A stretch of DNA of 64,000 nt from the NCBI RefSeq assembly GCF_008831285.2, contig NC_045139.1, positions 19,140,354 to 19,204,353 on the forward strand. The letters are read 5' to 3'. The stretch's first letter is position 1. Every line of letters begins with the position of its first letter. Below the pieces are notes generated by a model. That model did no database searches. It saw only the letters and a program-made list of their open reading frames with translations, and was not told the DNA's origin. Positions 36,142 through 49,100 of this stretch are shown piece by piece. Made by a program: the position numbers and the translations under genes. This DNA comes from Nymphaea colorata. Taxonomy: Eukaryota; Streptophyta; Magnoliopsida; Nymphaeales; Nymphaeaceae.

Positions 36142-36337
36142 CAGGGGTGGAGCTAGGGTTTTCTTGAGGGGCAGACCGACAATCCAAGCTCTGGATCCGA
36201 GTAGGGCCAAATTGAATTCAAATTCAAAAAATACATGGTGCAATTAAAAAAAAAATATTTTTTTTTAATGTAATTTTTTTTTCATTGGCCAGGGTGGGGC
36301 CATGGCTTAGGCAGGCGCCCCCCTCCCTCCGCCCCTG
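36142..36337 (+). mobile_element. hAT-type MITE, 196 bp, with perfect 8-bp target duplication
   Basis: Starts CAGGGGTGGAGCTAGGG and ends CTCCCTCCGCCCCTG; flanked by TTAATGTT at 36134-36141 and again at 36338-36345. The 8-bp duplication plus CAGGGG...CCCCTG ends are diagnostic of hAT-type insertions. It carries no open frame, so it must depend on a transposase elsewhere. Interior matches 31968-32158 along its length. Confidence 0.9.
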
Positions 36338-36345
36338 TTAATGTT

Positions 36346-37654
36346 AGACATCCCCTCTTCCTCATGCAGATGCGGATTTCTACTCTTCTATCTATACCAA
36401 ATAGCCATTGGAAAGCACATTTTCCATCGCTTTGAGAGTTCCCTAATCTTCATTTTGCGAGTGCTTTGATCAGGTATTCCTTCCTTCTATGCTCCTCTTT
36501 TTCCTTTCCATGTGCGATCATTTCATCGACCATTTGATCTTGAATAGTTGAGTTCTCCACCAACCCCACATAGCTAATAAGGAGGAAAACTCCATAACTT
36601 AAACACCCATTTTTAAACCCACAAACTTCCAAACATATTTGGCATAAGAGGAAAACACGAGAGTTAGATTCATGGGCTTCTTTGCATCAATGCAAAATAG
36701 GTAGTCCAAATAATAATAATAAAAAAAAAAAAAAAAAGCACTTGGCGGTGCATGTGACAAAATTGTGTGGCAATAGAGATAGGCCTCCATTTGGAATACC
36801 CACAGAAGTTGGCAGTGTATAATAATATTAAAAAATATGAGATACTTTTTTGAGATTATGGAGAAAAAAATGTATCCTATACTTCATGATATAATACAAG
36901 AACACTTTTAAAAATGCACCTAAGAAATTGGATAAGTGAAAACAAATTCAAAATTTCCAATTGTGAATAGTTGCATTCAGTAAAAACCATACAGGAGGAG
37001 TAGTTGCATTCAGTAAAAGGTTAGGTAAAAGATTATAAAGAAATTGCCTTTTTAATACGAATTGTTTAAACCAAATATAACCATAAAATGTCATTCCGAC
37101 AACCATTTTTTGATGAATATCCACCAATAATTCAATCATGCTCCTTAACGCAACTTCGCGTTCTTGAATTGCCTGAGCTTGACTTTGAGATTATTGTGAA
37201 CTTTTTAGTTGTACAAATCACATCCGATGGATCCAAGAGGGAGAGAAAGAGGATCAGGGAGAAGAGGGGGGACAAAAACTGGTTCAATCGGCCTGGTAAT
37301 GGCACTATTGATCAACACTTCCGACGAGCTGTTGTGGAACCTCTTTTCAAAAAGTTTGAAAAGAGGAAGACCGAGTAGAGAGTCCGAAGGGCAGGCAGCA
37401 GGGAACTGCATGTTGACTCCACACTTTTCTCGCCTGCTCCTATAAGCACTCCCCAAGAATCTGTCTCCCTCGCATGTGGGGACTGGGAGTGATGATCTCT
37501 CTCTCATCAAGGGGGGGCCTCCCCACCAATACCAACTGGCCTGTAAAGAATACCCAACTGAATCTCAGGGACGTGTTGTTCTGAAACACGTCTCCTTCTC
37601 CTCGTTTCCATCCTCTGTTGCCCCTTGCTCTTCCTCGAACCTCTCCAAGAAACC
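36346..37654. other. spacer and 5' flank of the rhodanese gene
   Basis: A poly-A run of about 18 lies at 36720-36736. A 22-bp phrase around AGTTGCATTCAGTAAAA occurs twice at 36970-37018. The last 200 bp become CT-rich (37490-37650), consistent with a 5' UTR ending CAAGAAACC just before the ATG. Confidence 0.55.
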
Positions 37655-40600
37655 ATGAGCATCGTCATCAGAGCTCGCTCCGCCACCCGCCTGCTTCGGC
37701 TGCTTCCTTCCCTTCAAACAGCAACCGCGATCCCCTCCGTCTACGCCCGCTCGCTTGAGTCACCACCATGCCTACCACCCTTCCTCCCCACCAGCCAACA
37801 GCCCTTCTTCTGTCCCCAACCACACTCCCCATTCGCCCTCTTGGGAAGTGCTAGGCCTTTCTGTAGCTCCAGGTATGAAAAGGATCGATGCATTTCATCT
37901 GCAAACCATGATTTACATGCTCGATTTATGTGACTGCTTCTTCTTTGTCTTGAATCCGTTCGCGATTTCAGGCCGGAGTCCGCACAAGAGTCACAGCCGG
38001 AGGCCAGTACCAAATCGGTGCCTGTTCACGTCGCTCATGAGTTGCTTCAGGCTGGCCATCGTTACTTGGATGTTCGGTATGCCTCTTTCTCTTTGCTTTT
38101 GGCTATACTTAACCTCCCTTTTGCTGTGTTTCTTGGATTTATGGTGAATTTGATGGATCTTTGCGGATCTGGAATGGAAGTGAAACGAGTATAAGAAAGT
38201 TTACTGCAGTCGTCGTTTTATCGTCAGTAAATGCGATGTTTCTATGCTTTCTTTTCGTGTTCATGATGAATTCGATACATACCAACTGGAATGAAGCCGC
38301 AGTGAATATGAGAGTCATGGAAGAAGTTTTAAAGTGTGTGTAGACGCATTCGCTTGTCGGGAAAAGTGTGAAAAGTAGGAATTTTTCAGTTGTTGCAAAA
38401 TGTGGGTAGCTCAACTGCCCCCAATGGTATTTGGTGATGCAGACTTATTGCAAGGAATCACACATAGATTCGCGTAATATCGAGTCGAAATAATTTCCAA
38501 AATGACATGGCGGTCGTTCAAAAGAATTGGAAGACTTTACTCTGCCGCTGATCCTTGAGCTTTGCGATGTAAACTGCAGCAAGAGATTCGGTTTTAGAAG
38601 ATCCGAACTGTCCAATACTTCATTGATAAAATCAAGCAAGGATTTTCTTGTGCTCACTCTACCAGAACGATTTGCAGCATTCACGTTATTGATTTAAACC
38701 TCTACTGTTTAATCTCATTTCCTGCTCCCAAGTTTTGTGCTTCTGAATATTTTTGGAAGTAAGTTTCGTTTGAAGGGTGTATGGTGTGGACAAGTTGCCT
38801 TTTTCATCTAAAATAATTATGATGGGTTTGTTTGAACAGGACTGCTGAAGAATTCAACGCTGGCCACCCCATAGGAGCTATTAATATTCCCTATATGTTC
38901 AAAAATGGAGAAGGTGAGTGGATTATAGCTAGAATTTCTCCCACTTTATATGCTTTTTCTCTTGCTTCTATTCATTGATGTGACTCCCATCTTCTATGGA
39001 AAATAAATGCTCTAGAGAAGCAAAGTTATTCAGGAAAAAGGATTTCGCATAAAAGCACATCTTTTAGAAGTTAAACTTAGTTAACCATAAAGTTGCATAT
39101 TTCACTTTTTTGGCATCAAAGAAGCGTTTTCATTTTTATCTCTAGAATGAGTAAGTTTGTGCGTGTAGAAATGTGAAGATAGGAGACAACCTGAAGAGAA
39201 CCGCCGTCTGCTTCTGGTTGTGAGAATCATTTTTGCTGCTAAAAGAGTCATGCCAGAGAAGCGAACTTCACTTGTTAAAGCCATTTGTCAAGCACGGAAA
39301 TGAATGAGTTTTGTTTTTTCTTATTTTGGTTCTACATAGCAATATGGTATACATCTTATTTCCAATCACCATTTTGGTATGAAGAAAGAAAAACTTTCAT
39401 ACAGAATCACAGATGGCTTCTGCCATTAGCGGCCTCCAAGGAAAACCAATCTCATGCAACTCATTCTCAATTGCCAAAATGCTATGCCGACTTCTCAAAA
39501 TGCAATCGAGCCCTTCAAAGTGGTTCTCAAATGTCATTTGGTTATTTTTCAACTATGTTTAGCATCATACTAGTGTCTCGCTATTCTAGTCCAATTTCTA
39601 TGTGCTGTCAAAGTTCCAGAATTTTCCAAGTTACGTTACAAGTTAAAGCCTGTAGATCAGGTGCATGTCTGACCAACACTAGACGAGAAAATTATTCAAG
39701 ATTGGTTGCTAATGAAATGAGCATGGAAATCCTTACTTCTTAGACATCACACCTTTATTTGACATGTTCATTTCTGTGGGCATGTTTTCAAAATAAACAG
39801 GCTTTCCATATTACAGTTTCTCTATTTAGCAGTCCATATACAACCAAAACAAAACTTCGTTCATTAGAAGAGAAGTCTTTCTTCTATGAAGTTCTGGTAT
39901 AATGACTTCTTTGTTTCTCCATCCAGCATGGACCTCTTTAAACATTCCTTCTTTCAAGCATCTACCAAATTCAACACAGTTTGTGAGCTGAAGGAAGCAA
40001 CTGAGAAGGAACGTGAGTTTGCGAGGATCCTTCCTGGTCCATGGATCATTCCGAAGTAATGTTCAAATAGTATGTCAGTTTAGTCACTTATGCCAACCCT
40101 TTGATGTTCAAAATAGTATTGTCAGTTTAGTCACTTGTTCCAAGCCTTTGATATGGTGGAGAAGATATTCCCATCCAAGAGTCTGTGTCATGCTTTTCTC
40201 CAAGAAGGCCCTCATCATCCACACTTGTCATAGACACATCACAACGTTTATTCATGATGGCCTTAATTGTTTACACCTCCAAGCTGAACAGGAAGTGATA
40301 TGTGGTTCTGTGAATAAATCTGTGCTTAGCAATCTCCTGCCTCCTTTCCAAGGAAATCACTAACACAATCCAAGATGTTATGCAGTTCAGAAATCTATTT
40401 TAAGAAATCTTATGAACGTATGAGGCATAAAAACCTTTTTAATTGTGGAGAGAACTACAAATTGTCATGTTTTTAGTTATGAACTGTTGTAACCGATCAA
40501 ACAAGCTAGCTTTTCAATTAACTGGAAAAGGTAAAGTGCAGCGCTGTTGTAGGATTAGGAAGTCCTTTTCTATGGGGAAGGCGTAGTCCCTTTTTATCAC

Positions 40601-42168
40601 AACTTGATGCTTTTCTGAAAAGACAGTAATTTTTTATAAGTTTCTTCACTTTTTATCCATTCATTCATTACAATAAATTGTTTCTACTGTATCGTTAGAA
40701 ATGACAAAGAACCCGAAGTTTTTGGAAGAAGTATCGCAACACTTTGGAGAGGGGGATCAGATAATTGTGGTAATTTATATAATTATATTATTTCATGCTT
40801 TGCTACTTGTAGATTTCTGTCACTAAGAACAACTTACCAAGTGTTCACTAATTTGTAGGGATGCAAAAGTGGTAGGAGATCACTATTGGCCGCCAGTGAT
40901 ATGTTGGCTGCTGTAAGTTGCAATTTGAACTTTATGATGTTTTACGTGGAGTCATTTTTATACAGGAGACTTTCTTTATAGTTTATATTTCCCTATCAGG
41001 TACGGATACCATGGTCAAAATAGTAAATTAACTAATTAGAAATGAAATTTGCCTCATGTGCCCCAATGAAATCTCCCTGATGTGGTTTTTCATGCATGAC
41101 ACATGCATACTTCCAACACCCGCAGAGCAGATCTGGAAAACACACACATGCAACTGCCCACTTTATAGTCATTCTAATGCACTTGTAAATAATATATATG
41201 GGAGACATGAAAGTATGTTATTTAAATGTAGAAAAATGGAGATCAGATATAATAAATGAATACTTACACTCTATATGGCACTTTTCATAAAGTTGAGATG
41301 TAGCAATGCCTAAACTTATTTGGACAATCTTGAATTTTATATTTTTTTCTGCTTAGAGCAGTTTTGGAGGAAAAACTTTGATGGTTAACTGTATTATCAA
41401 TTGCTTACTTGTGCTCTGCTGCTTTTATCTTGATTCTGATGCCACTGAGAGCCCCATTCATTCCTTGATAGATCAGTTATAAATCACTAAACAACTCACC
41501 CTGATCAGAAAGATCTGACATCTCCAAGTGTCTGAATACCTCTGCCTGGCTGAACTCAAATTTTTGAGCCGTGTGGATTCTTTTGCAAAATCATGCTCTG
41601 CAAGTAGCTCCATATTCTTTCTCATACATGCCTTGTGATTAATTTATACGGATGTGAAAGCTAAAACTAAAGCAGTACACATCATTATGAACCACATATG
41701 TCTCATGCTCAGGTTCCATAAATATTCGTTTTATGACCAATGCAGGCGCAATAATCAATTACTTTTCTTATTTACCTGATGCATGTGAGCTTGTATTGGC
41801 CAAATTTTTGGAACCTTTTCAATTCAGAGTTCATAAGTGGCATCTACCTGTAACTTATTATGCTTTCAAATTTTCATTTGGGACATGCCTTCACAGCAAT
41901 TGCTACCTCAAAGATGTGTAGACCTTTTGGTTTGCATTATAAGTTTTACTGATCCTCACTGCTGCAGAAAATGAAAGATCTCAAGTAAATGAGTGGAAGA
42001 ACCCCCAGGATGTCTCAGGGATTTCTTCATATTGACTTTTATGTAACATGGAAAGTCAGTGATGTTTCAAGTAATCCTTCTGTCCTTATTGTGCAGGGAT
42101 ACAGTGGAGTTACTGATGTTTCTGGAGGTTATACCGACTGGGTAGAGAAAGGATTTCCAACGAACTGA
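37655..42168 (+). CDS. single-domain rhodanese (thiosulfate sulfurtransferase), organelle-targeted, STR16/STR15-like
   Basis: Exons 37655-37872, 37972-38076, 38840-38913, 40699-40769, 40859-40912 and 42097-42168 join in frame to 594 bp, 197 aa. Rhodaneses transfer sulfane sulfur from thiosulfate or similar donors via a cysteine persulfide. Residues 1-70 are Arg/Ser/Leu-rich without acidic patches, a likely chloroplast or mitochondrial transit peptide. The rhodanese fold begins near VPVHVAHELLQAGHRYLDVR, continues with EEFNAGHPIGAINIPYM, and the active-site loop GCKSGRRS carries the catalytic Cys158 in the CxxGxR form. It ends GGYTDWVEKGFPTN, as in the STR16 group. All introns are GT-AG; introns 3 and 5 are long (1.8 and 1.2 kb). 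Family membership is firm; the exact orthologue among STR14-16 is not settled. Confidence 0.93.
40061..40150. repeat. two-copy tandem repeat in rhodanese intron 3
   Basis: A unit of about 45 bp with GTTCAAA(A)TAGTAT, GTCAGTTTAGTCACTT and CCTTTGAT occurs at about 40061 and 40106. Confidence 0.75.
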
Positions 42169-45100
42169 TCTCTATCTCTCTCTCTCTCTCTCCCTCTTTC
42201 AAAAGTGGCTACGATGAGAGACATAGCTGATCAAGCAATGGACTACGCTGTCATAAGGAGATGGGCGTATGCAATTGCATTGTTCATGCACGAATTTGCA
42301 TTATAACTTGCAGGATCTTGTTTATTTTCTCACCGATCTTGCTGCAAATAATTATTCAAGGATGAGATGCATCACTCCTTTACGAGTGCATCCGACTGAA
42401 GTAAAATAAGATACTCCAAACAAAAGCTGTTGTTCAATTCAAGTGCCTGCATTATGCTTAAGATGCACATATATTTAATTGAATTCCAAGTAACTGTTAT
42501 AAAAAAGGAGCTGTATGTACTTCCCAGTGGGCAGGAAGAATCTCAAGGGCTTTACCATGCATTCACTAAAATGCAAGCACCTCACCTGTGTAAGAACCCA
42601 TTTTTTGCATGTCGATCATGAAAAAAATACTCGCCAAGGGATAGCGGTACCTTCATTTTTAAGCCAATGAAAGAAGAACCAGCGCCAGTTCATCCTGACC
42701 AGCATGAATGTGAAACTAGTTTATAGTGGCGGTGGGTATGGGCAGTTGTCCACACCCGTCTCACAATGTTTGTTTATTTTTACCAAAAATGCTTTGATAT
42801 ATTTGATTGTTTATATATATAAGCGCCCTAAAAGCATTAAAGTTATTGAACTACTGCCTCTCCTAACTCCTAAAATTTGTGGCTCCGCTAGTGCCAGTGT
42901 GTTGTTTTACTCAACGCCATCGATGTACTTTGATAATTTTGTTTAATAATCCATATTTTATGAATACAAACATTGAAGACATGTATTATGGTTGCTTGCA
43001 ACACTATTATTATTATTATTATTATATCTCTGTGTGCGTGTTTTAAATGTTTGGGGCGCACTGATGTCTGTACTGAACTCATATCTACTTCATACCTGTA
43101 CTCATGTAGCCAGATAATAACATATCTCTTTCAAGTAACCATAAACAGAATTGGTATGTCTTTTGTTGTTATCAAATCTTAAAGTGTGTTCCAGTTCCTT
43201 TGTCGATTCCACTTAGATCCGAACTATTAATCTGAGGTCTTAGTCTCGTTTGATATTAGCCATGAAACCAAAGCCTTCAGACTTTGACATAGCACGCCTT
43301 CTATATCCACATCCTTATTTGGTGAACTTTCAGATAGAAATCCTACTATTCCTACTTAATATTAGAAAAAGAGGTATATGGTTTTTGAAAAGACACATAA
43401 GAATAGTTTGGTAAATGGAACAATTTGTAAGGATAGTTTGACAAATGGAGCAATTTGTAAGTGTTCATTAATCTAACCTAATTTTTGGATCAGATTCATA
43501 GACACCCAGTTTTAGTGTTTTGTGAATCTGTTGCAATTTGAGATAGATAGACTCATGCAACACACACAAAATGTTTCAACTACCAAACGACTCCTTGAGG
43601 TGTCTACCATATAGAAAATTATGTAACTATTTCATGAATATAACATAAAGATTGGTTTATGGAACACCTTAAAAAATAATGAATCTTCCCCAACTTTTAA
43701 GGTAGATTCATAGAATAGTAACAAAATGTTTTATTTGCTAAACGGACCCTTGAGGTATCAAAATTTTCAGTAAATTACTTAAATAAGAACCCATAATTAA
43801 GTTTTCCCCTTTAACTCCAGCAATTGGTGTACTGTTAAACCCAATCTATCAAGTTCTTTTTTTCTAACAATTTCATGCTCAAGGCACCTATAGTACCATG
43901 CCAAAAGAATCTACGCATGTGTGAGCTCGAATTAAATCTCAAATAGATTAGTAGCATGTTACATAGACCCACAAAACATAACACATGTGAACTGTAACTG
44001 TAATATTAATTTTCTATAACAATGAAAGAAGGGTAGAAATTGAAAGTTAGGTTGAAGATTTGATTTATGGGACTGTTTGATTTTTTTTTTTTTTTTTTTG
44101 CTTTATCTATGTATTCTGGCATTAGTAATAAAAGCAAGCTTTTGAATCACGGTTACCAGTAAAAACATGGCATTGAAGTCTACTTGGAGGCCCATCTACT
44201 TAACATGATTCCTTTTACATTTTTAAAGTTTTTATGCAATTTATGCAATTCCAATATTGTGTATGTAACAACTCGATTCACTCCTAGGCTCGGACCCTTG
44301 GTTCGGGATCAGTACCCCAAAAAGGCTAAGAACCAGAACAATCATTTCATTAATGACCCTTTTATAAGCCCTTGAAGATCTCTCACAATCTTTAATACAT
44401 GACTAAACTGTTAGGACGTTCTAATATAAATTAAGTTTGAAACTTTTTAAATTTTATATTTATTCATGTTATCAAGTTTAGTATATCTATTCCAATAATA
44501 GCAAAAACTAATTCTTGTAGTTCCACCCTGTTTGACTAGCTGTTCTAACGTAATTAATTAAATTACAATAACATAAACAGATTCCTATTTGGTAAGTGCT
44601 CATAAAAGCCGAGCCCATATTTAGCCCTCGGGAATCGAGAAAAGTCCAGAATCAGGCAAAGAAATCAGTAAAATATTGTTCCCCAGAATAATTGTGGTGT
44701 TGCTATCATAATCCAATTTGTTTTCATGAATGGTTTATCGAGGCTTCCATTTGTTGCTTTAGTTTTTGGTGCAAACTCTTTCTGTATCATCACATTTCAC
44801 GAGTTACTAACGAAATATTTATTTGGAGGGTGTCAGAATTCTTCTGATTTGAGATCAGAAGTTAATAGTATGTTTGGTAACCTCCCAATGTACAGTTTAA
44901 CAAAATTATGGATATAAGGTGAGTCATGTCATAAATCAGATTCCAAGATTAAGATCCAGGATAATCGAACACCCCCGAGTTCTAGCTAGTCTGCAATTTA
45001 AACAACAGAAAAAAACAATATGAAATAGGTAAGAGCATGCGATAAGAAGAGAAGATGGTGAATGTTAGGTCGAAAACCGTTTCAACTTTCATTATTCGTG

Positions 45101-45420
45101 TTGATTGAGATTTTACAGGATGTAATCCTTATAAAGTTTGGTAATCCAGCTTAACCTTGTTATGGAAACGATTAAGAGGGTTTGGACGAAACCCCAAAAC
45201 ATATTTTTGAAGGTAAAAAATTATTTTGCTTTCAAAATATAGTTTCATGAGAGTTTGGATGACAAGAAAAATTAGTTTGGTCAAAAATAGTTTTTAGTGT
45301 TATTCAAAAACACAGGAAAAAAAATTCTCATAAAAACTTTTGTTTTTTAATGTGCCATCCAAACGTTTTCAAGATATGATCCTCAGTTGAAACAAAGCGA
45401 GATCTCATTGTTTCAAAAAC
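42169..45420. other. spacer between rhodanese and BTB genes
   Basis: Bases 42169-42420 are the rhodanese 3' UTR with a CT run at 42172-42200. A possible hAT-like remnant lies at about 42722-42898 (AGTGGCGG against CCGCTAGT ends). Bases 43480-43760 resemble the unit of the 20.3-20.8 kb tandem repeat. A poly-T run lies at 44081-44099. No gene supported. Confidence 0.5.
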
Positions 45421-46117
45421 AGAGTTTGCGACGACACAAAAGGCCCCACTGCACATAGAGACAAAAACCACCGCTTTCATAGGTTTGGAGAGAAGCCGTC
45501 AATGCTTATCCACGAGTCCCCATATGCATCCACTCGCTCGGAGATTTTTGTGGGGGCTGTGGGCACAGACGGACTCGGCCGGGGCCCGATGCATCCCCCC
45601 GCCCCGGTCTCTGATTCTCTCCCTCTCTTCCGCCTGTCTGTTTTCTTTTCAGTTAGCCCATGTTAGACTGTGATGGGATTCAGTGGCGGAGCCGATGTGA
45701 GAAGGAGCCGAACCGGCCATTTACAGCCGTAGAGACGATAATAAAACAAACTTTTATATATATATATATATGCATCTGCTATAGCTGCAGGGCATTCTGG
45801 AGATCACCAACATGACAGTTCACTATCATGCAGCATTGACGTGTACCTCTTTTCCTTTCCTCCATCCATCTTTTCTGTAATAAGGGGGAAGAGGAAGAAG
45901 GAAGAATAATACCCAACAAAATTTTGAGGTGGATGCTTCTCGTTCTCTGTTGACATACTTTCTTCTTTTCCTGTAATGATCCATTTTGCAAGTACGTCAT
46001 CACCGTCATGAAAAAGAGGGAAGAACGGCCGTGAATTGTGTCATCGATGGTCATATGAACTACACAAATTTATGTTCATTCGTGTTTCCGTTTCTGATTC
46101 ATAGAGTTGATTGACAG
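45421..46117 (+). promoter_or_regulatory. presumed promoter/5' UTR of the BTB gene, with short uORFs
   Basis: A GC-rich, CT-ending block at 45480-45660 resembles a promoter/leader. A (TA) run lies at 45757-45771. Just ahead of the CDS, ATG at 46072 opens a 10-codon frame that stops at 46104, 13 bases before the main ATG; a three-codon uORF starts at 46047. Whether these lie in the mature leader depends on the unknown transcription start and any leader intron. Confidence 0.4.
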
Positions 46118-49100
46118 ATGGGCGTAACGGAAATGGGCAGGAGGAAGGAGACGAGAAGGTCCCTCACCGTGGCGCCCTTCGAGTGCGCATGGAGGAAGGA
46201 GCTGAAGTTCAGAGATGCCGGCAGAGGGTGCGTCTCCTTCGACGCCTTCGCGCAGAACGACGTCACGATAGTTTTCCGGGAGCAGGCCGGCAGCCGGCAC
46301 TACAATTACAAGATGGATAGCACCCCCAATTACACCGTCATCCTCGGTAGCCACCGGAACAAGAGGCTGAAGATCGAGGTAAGCGGGAAAACGGTGGTTG
46401 ACGTCGCCGGCATCGGCCTCTGCTCTTCTTCCTCGTTCCAGAGCTACTGGATCAGCATCTACGACGGGCTCATCAGCATAGGCAAGGGTCGCTGCCCCTT
46501 CGAGAACATCGTGTTCCAGTGGGTCGATTCGCAGCCAACGTTTAAGGTCCAGTACATAGGTCTCAGTAGTTGGGATAAACACGTTGGTTACAGGAATGTC
46601 TGTGTTCTGTCCTTAGATAAAGACTGCAATTTCCTTGAAAGGAGACTCTTGGATGTGGATGATATGATCGAAGTGGACGTTGGCGACGACGATGGAGAAG
46701 GCGAAGAGAGTGATGAGGAGAAGAGGAGGGATAACGGAAATGATGGGAGCAGAGATAAGATAGAATTGGAGCACTTTTTGGAGAGTTGGGATCTCTCGGA
46801 TGTCATGTTTGTTGTTGGTGCTGATGAGAAGGTTGTTCCTGCTCATAGTGTTATTTTGAGATTGTGCGGTAACTTCTGTGATGTTTCTTCATCAACTGGG
46901 GAGGCAAAAGTTATTAAGATTCCTTGGGTGGGTTATCCCATTCTTCATGCCCTGCTTAAATTCATATACACAGGCAGAACCCAGGTGAATTAAATTTTTT
47001 TCGTTCCTACAGTTGATTTTGTCTTTTGCTTTCCATATGGTTGCCTACCCATCTAGAGAAAATGTCTCTGTTTCTTAAACGGTTTGATAAACAAATAATA
47101 AAAATTGACATGGTTGTTTACTTTCATTAATGCCCAGATTTTGGAATCAGAGCTTGAGGCTTTGAGAGATCTGAGCAGAGAATTTCAATTTGTTCCCTTA
47201 GTGGAGAGATGCGAAGAGACTATGAACTGTGGAAAAAGGAAAGACTCGTCAAATGAATTGGAAATACTCCATTATAGCATTCCTTCACATTGTTGGGGCG
47301 TCTTTCCATATGATCTTCCACTCGACGTGAAGAAGTTAAGGCAATTGCTTTCGACCGGCGAGGAAAGTGATGTGGACGTATATATTGATGGCTATGGGGT
47401 GATAGCCCGAGCTCATAAGCTAATACTCAGCTTGTGGAGTACTCCATTCTTCAAGGTCTTCTGAGATTGAACAATATTTCTGTTGAACAGCTCTATCTTC
47501 AATTCGATTATTGATTTCCATCCGTGGCGCTCCATGCTTCTATTTTGAAAGTGTATCTTCCTTTCATAAGCCACATTGCCGCCTGGAAGATTTTGCTTCA
47601 GTTAAACGTTTACAGGTTTTTTTCTTGCAGATGTTCACCAATGGAATGAAAGAAAGCAGTTCAAAAGCTATCCGCCTGTGGGATGTATCTCCTGAGGCTT
47701 TTTTGGCTATGCTTCGGTTCATGTACGGTGGAGATCTTGAACTGAAAGACAGTACAGAAATGGTTTCAGTGTTGATACCTCTTCTTTTTCTGGTTGATCA
47801 ATTTGGGGTGAATTATCTTCATCATGAGTGCTGCAAAAACATTCTAGAATGCCTTTCTGAGGTGATCCTAGCTCTTAATGTTGAATGCTTTCTTTTTTGT
47901 TTATCACAAGTTTTTGTTTCCATTTATATGTAGGGAAGATGCTGTGTTCACCAAACAGAAATCATGGTGTACAACTTTTTTTCTCGCTTTTCTGTTGAGA
48001 TGTCAATTTAGCATGTGTTATTTATCCATTTTCAGCTTTCTGAGTGACCTTGAGCTGCCAAACACAGAGAAAAAGGATTACTTGTTTTAATTACAACCAC
48101 CAGTTTACTTGATGTTTGGAATCTGAGTTCATCATGTTTTATCATTTATGATTGATTCGTTTCAATACATATCTATGCAGGGTTGGGGTACTCATACTGG
48201 ATGACGCTCATACTGCAAGAGTTATTTGTGTTGTTAATCGTTGAGGCACCAAAAGATATTTGGCGCAATTTTATGTTTGTCGTTAAACTAATTCTAAGTT
48301 CTTTGCAGGATTTGGTGTGCCCTGTCCTACAAGTAGTATCAACACTTCCATCTTGTAAGCTTCTCCAAGAGACATGTGAGAAGTACTTTGCAATGCATTT
48401 TGATTACTGCACAACTACCAATACAGATTTTGTGATGTTAAGCAAGGCTGCATTCACCAGGATCCTTGAGGTACATGTGAATTGATTAAATGTCTCTTAG
48501 TTCTCTCTTCTAGTATTCAAATACATATGCTTCATACTTACTGATACTCCTATTCAATATATTGGTAATTGTGGGTTGCAGCATCCTTACTTGACCGTAA
48601 CATCTGAAGAAAAAGTCCTGGATGCTGTTATATTGTGGTGCATGCAAGCGGACAAGATTTGTGGGTGGCAATCTGTTGATGAGCTCTTGAACATTTCAAC
48701 ACCTGAAGCCATTTTTTCAGAGAGGCTTCTGTCAATCCATTTGCTGCTCCCTCTTGTACGGTTTCCATTAATATCCACAACAACACTTCAATTGGTATGT
48801 TTTTGTAGGCATAGACTTGTTTCCTTCTGGCACTGTTTTTACAAGATTTCATTACTGACCTTGTTAATGCTTTCTAAGTTTAGCTTGAGAGCAGCAACCT
48901 TAGCAGGCAGATTCCAGTTATCCGACAACTTGTGAGTACAGCTATTACAAATTAATCCTCTTAATGAGAACTTCTCGGTCTGAATTTTAATTAATCTCAT
49001 CTCATGTAACAGGTTGAGGAAGCCCTTAGCAACTCTAACATGGGGGCAGCAGGAAAGATGAATGATCACAAGTAAGGCTGCATGCTTAGCCCTTATGTTG

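Noticed and set aside
39285..40363. 152- and 116-codon open frames in rhodanese intron 3
   Set aside because: No recognisable domain, lie within a well-defined intron, and one overlaps a small tandem duplication.
45683..45780. CAGTGGCGGAGCC end suggesting another hAT MITE
   Set aside because: No matching inverted end or target duplication could be found; at most a truncated remnant.
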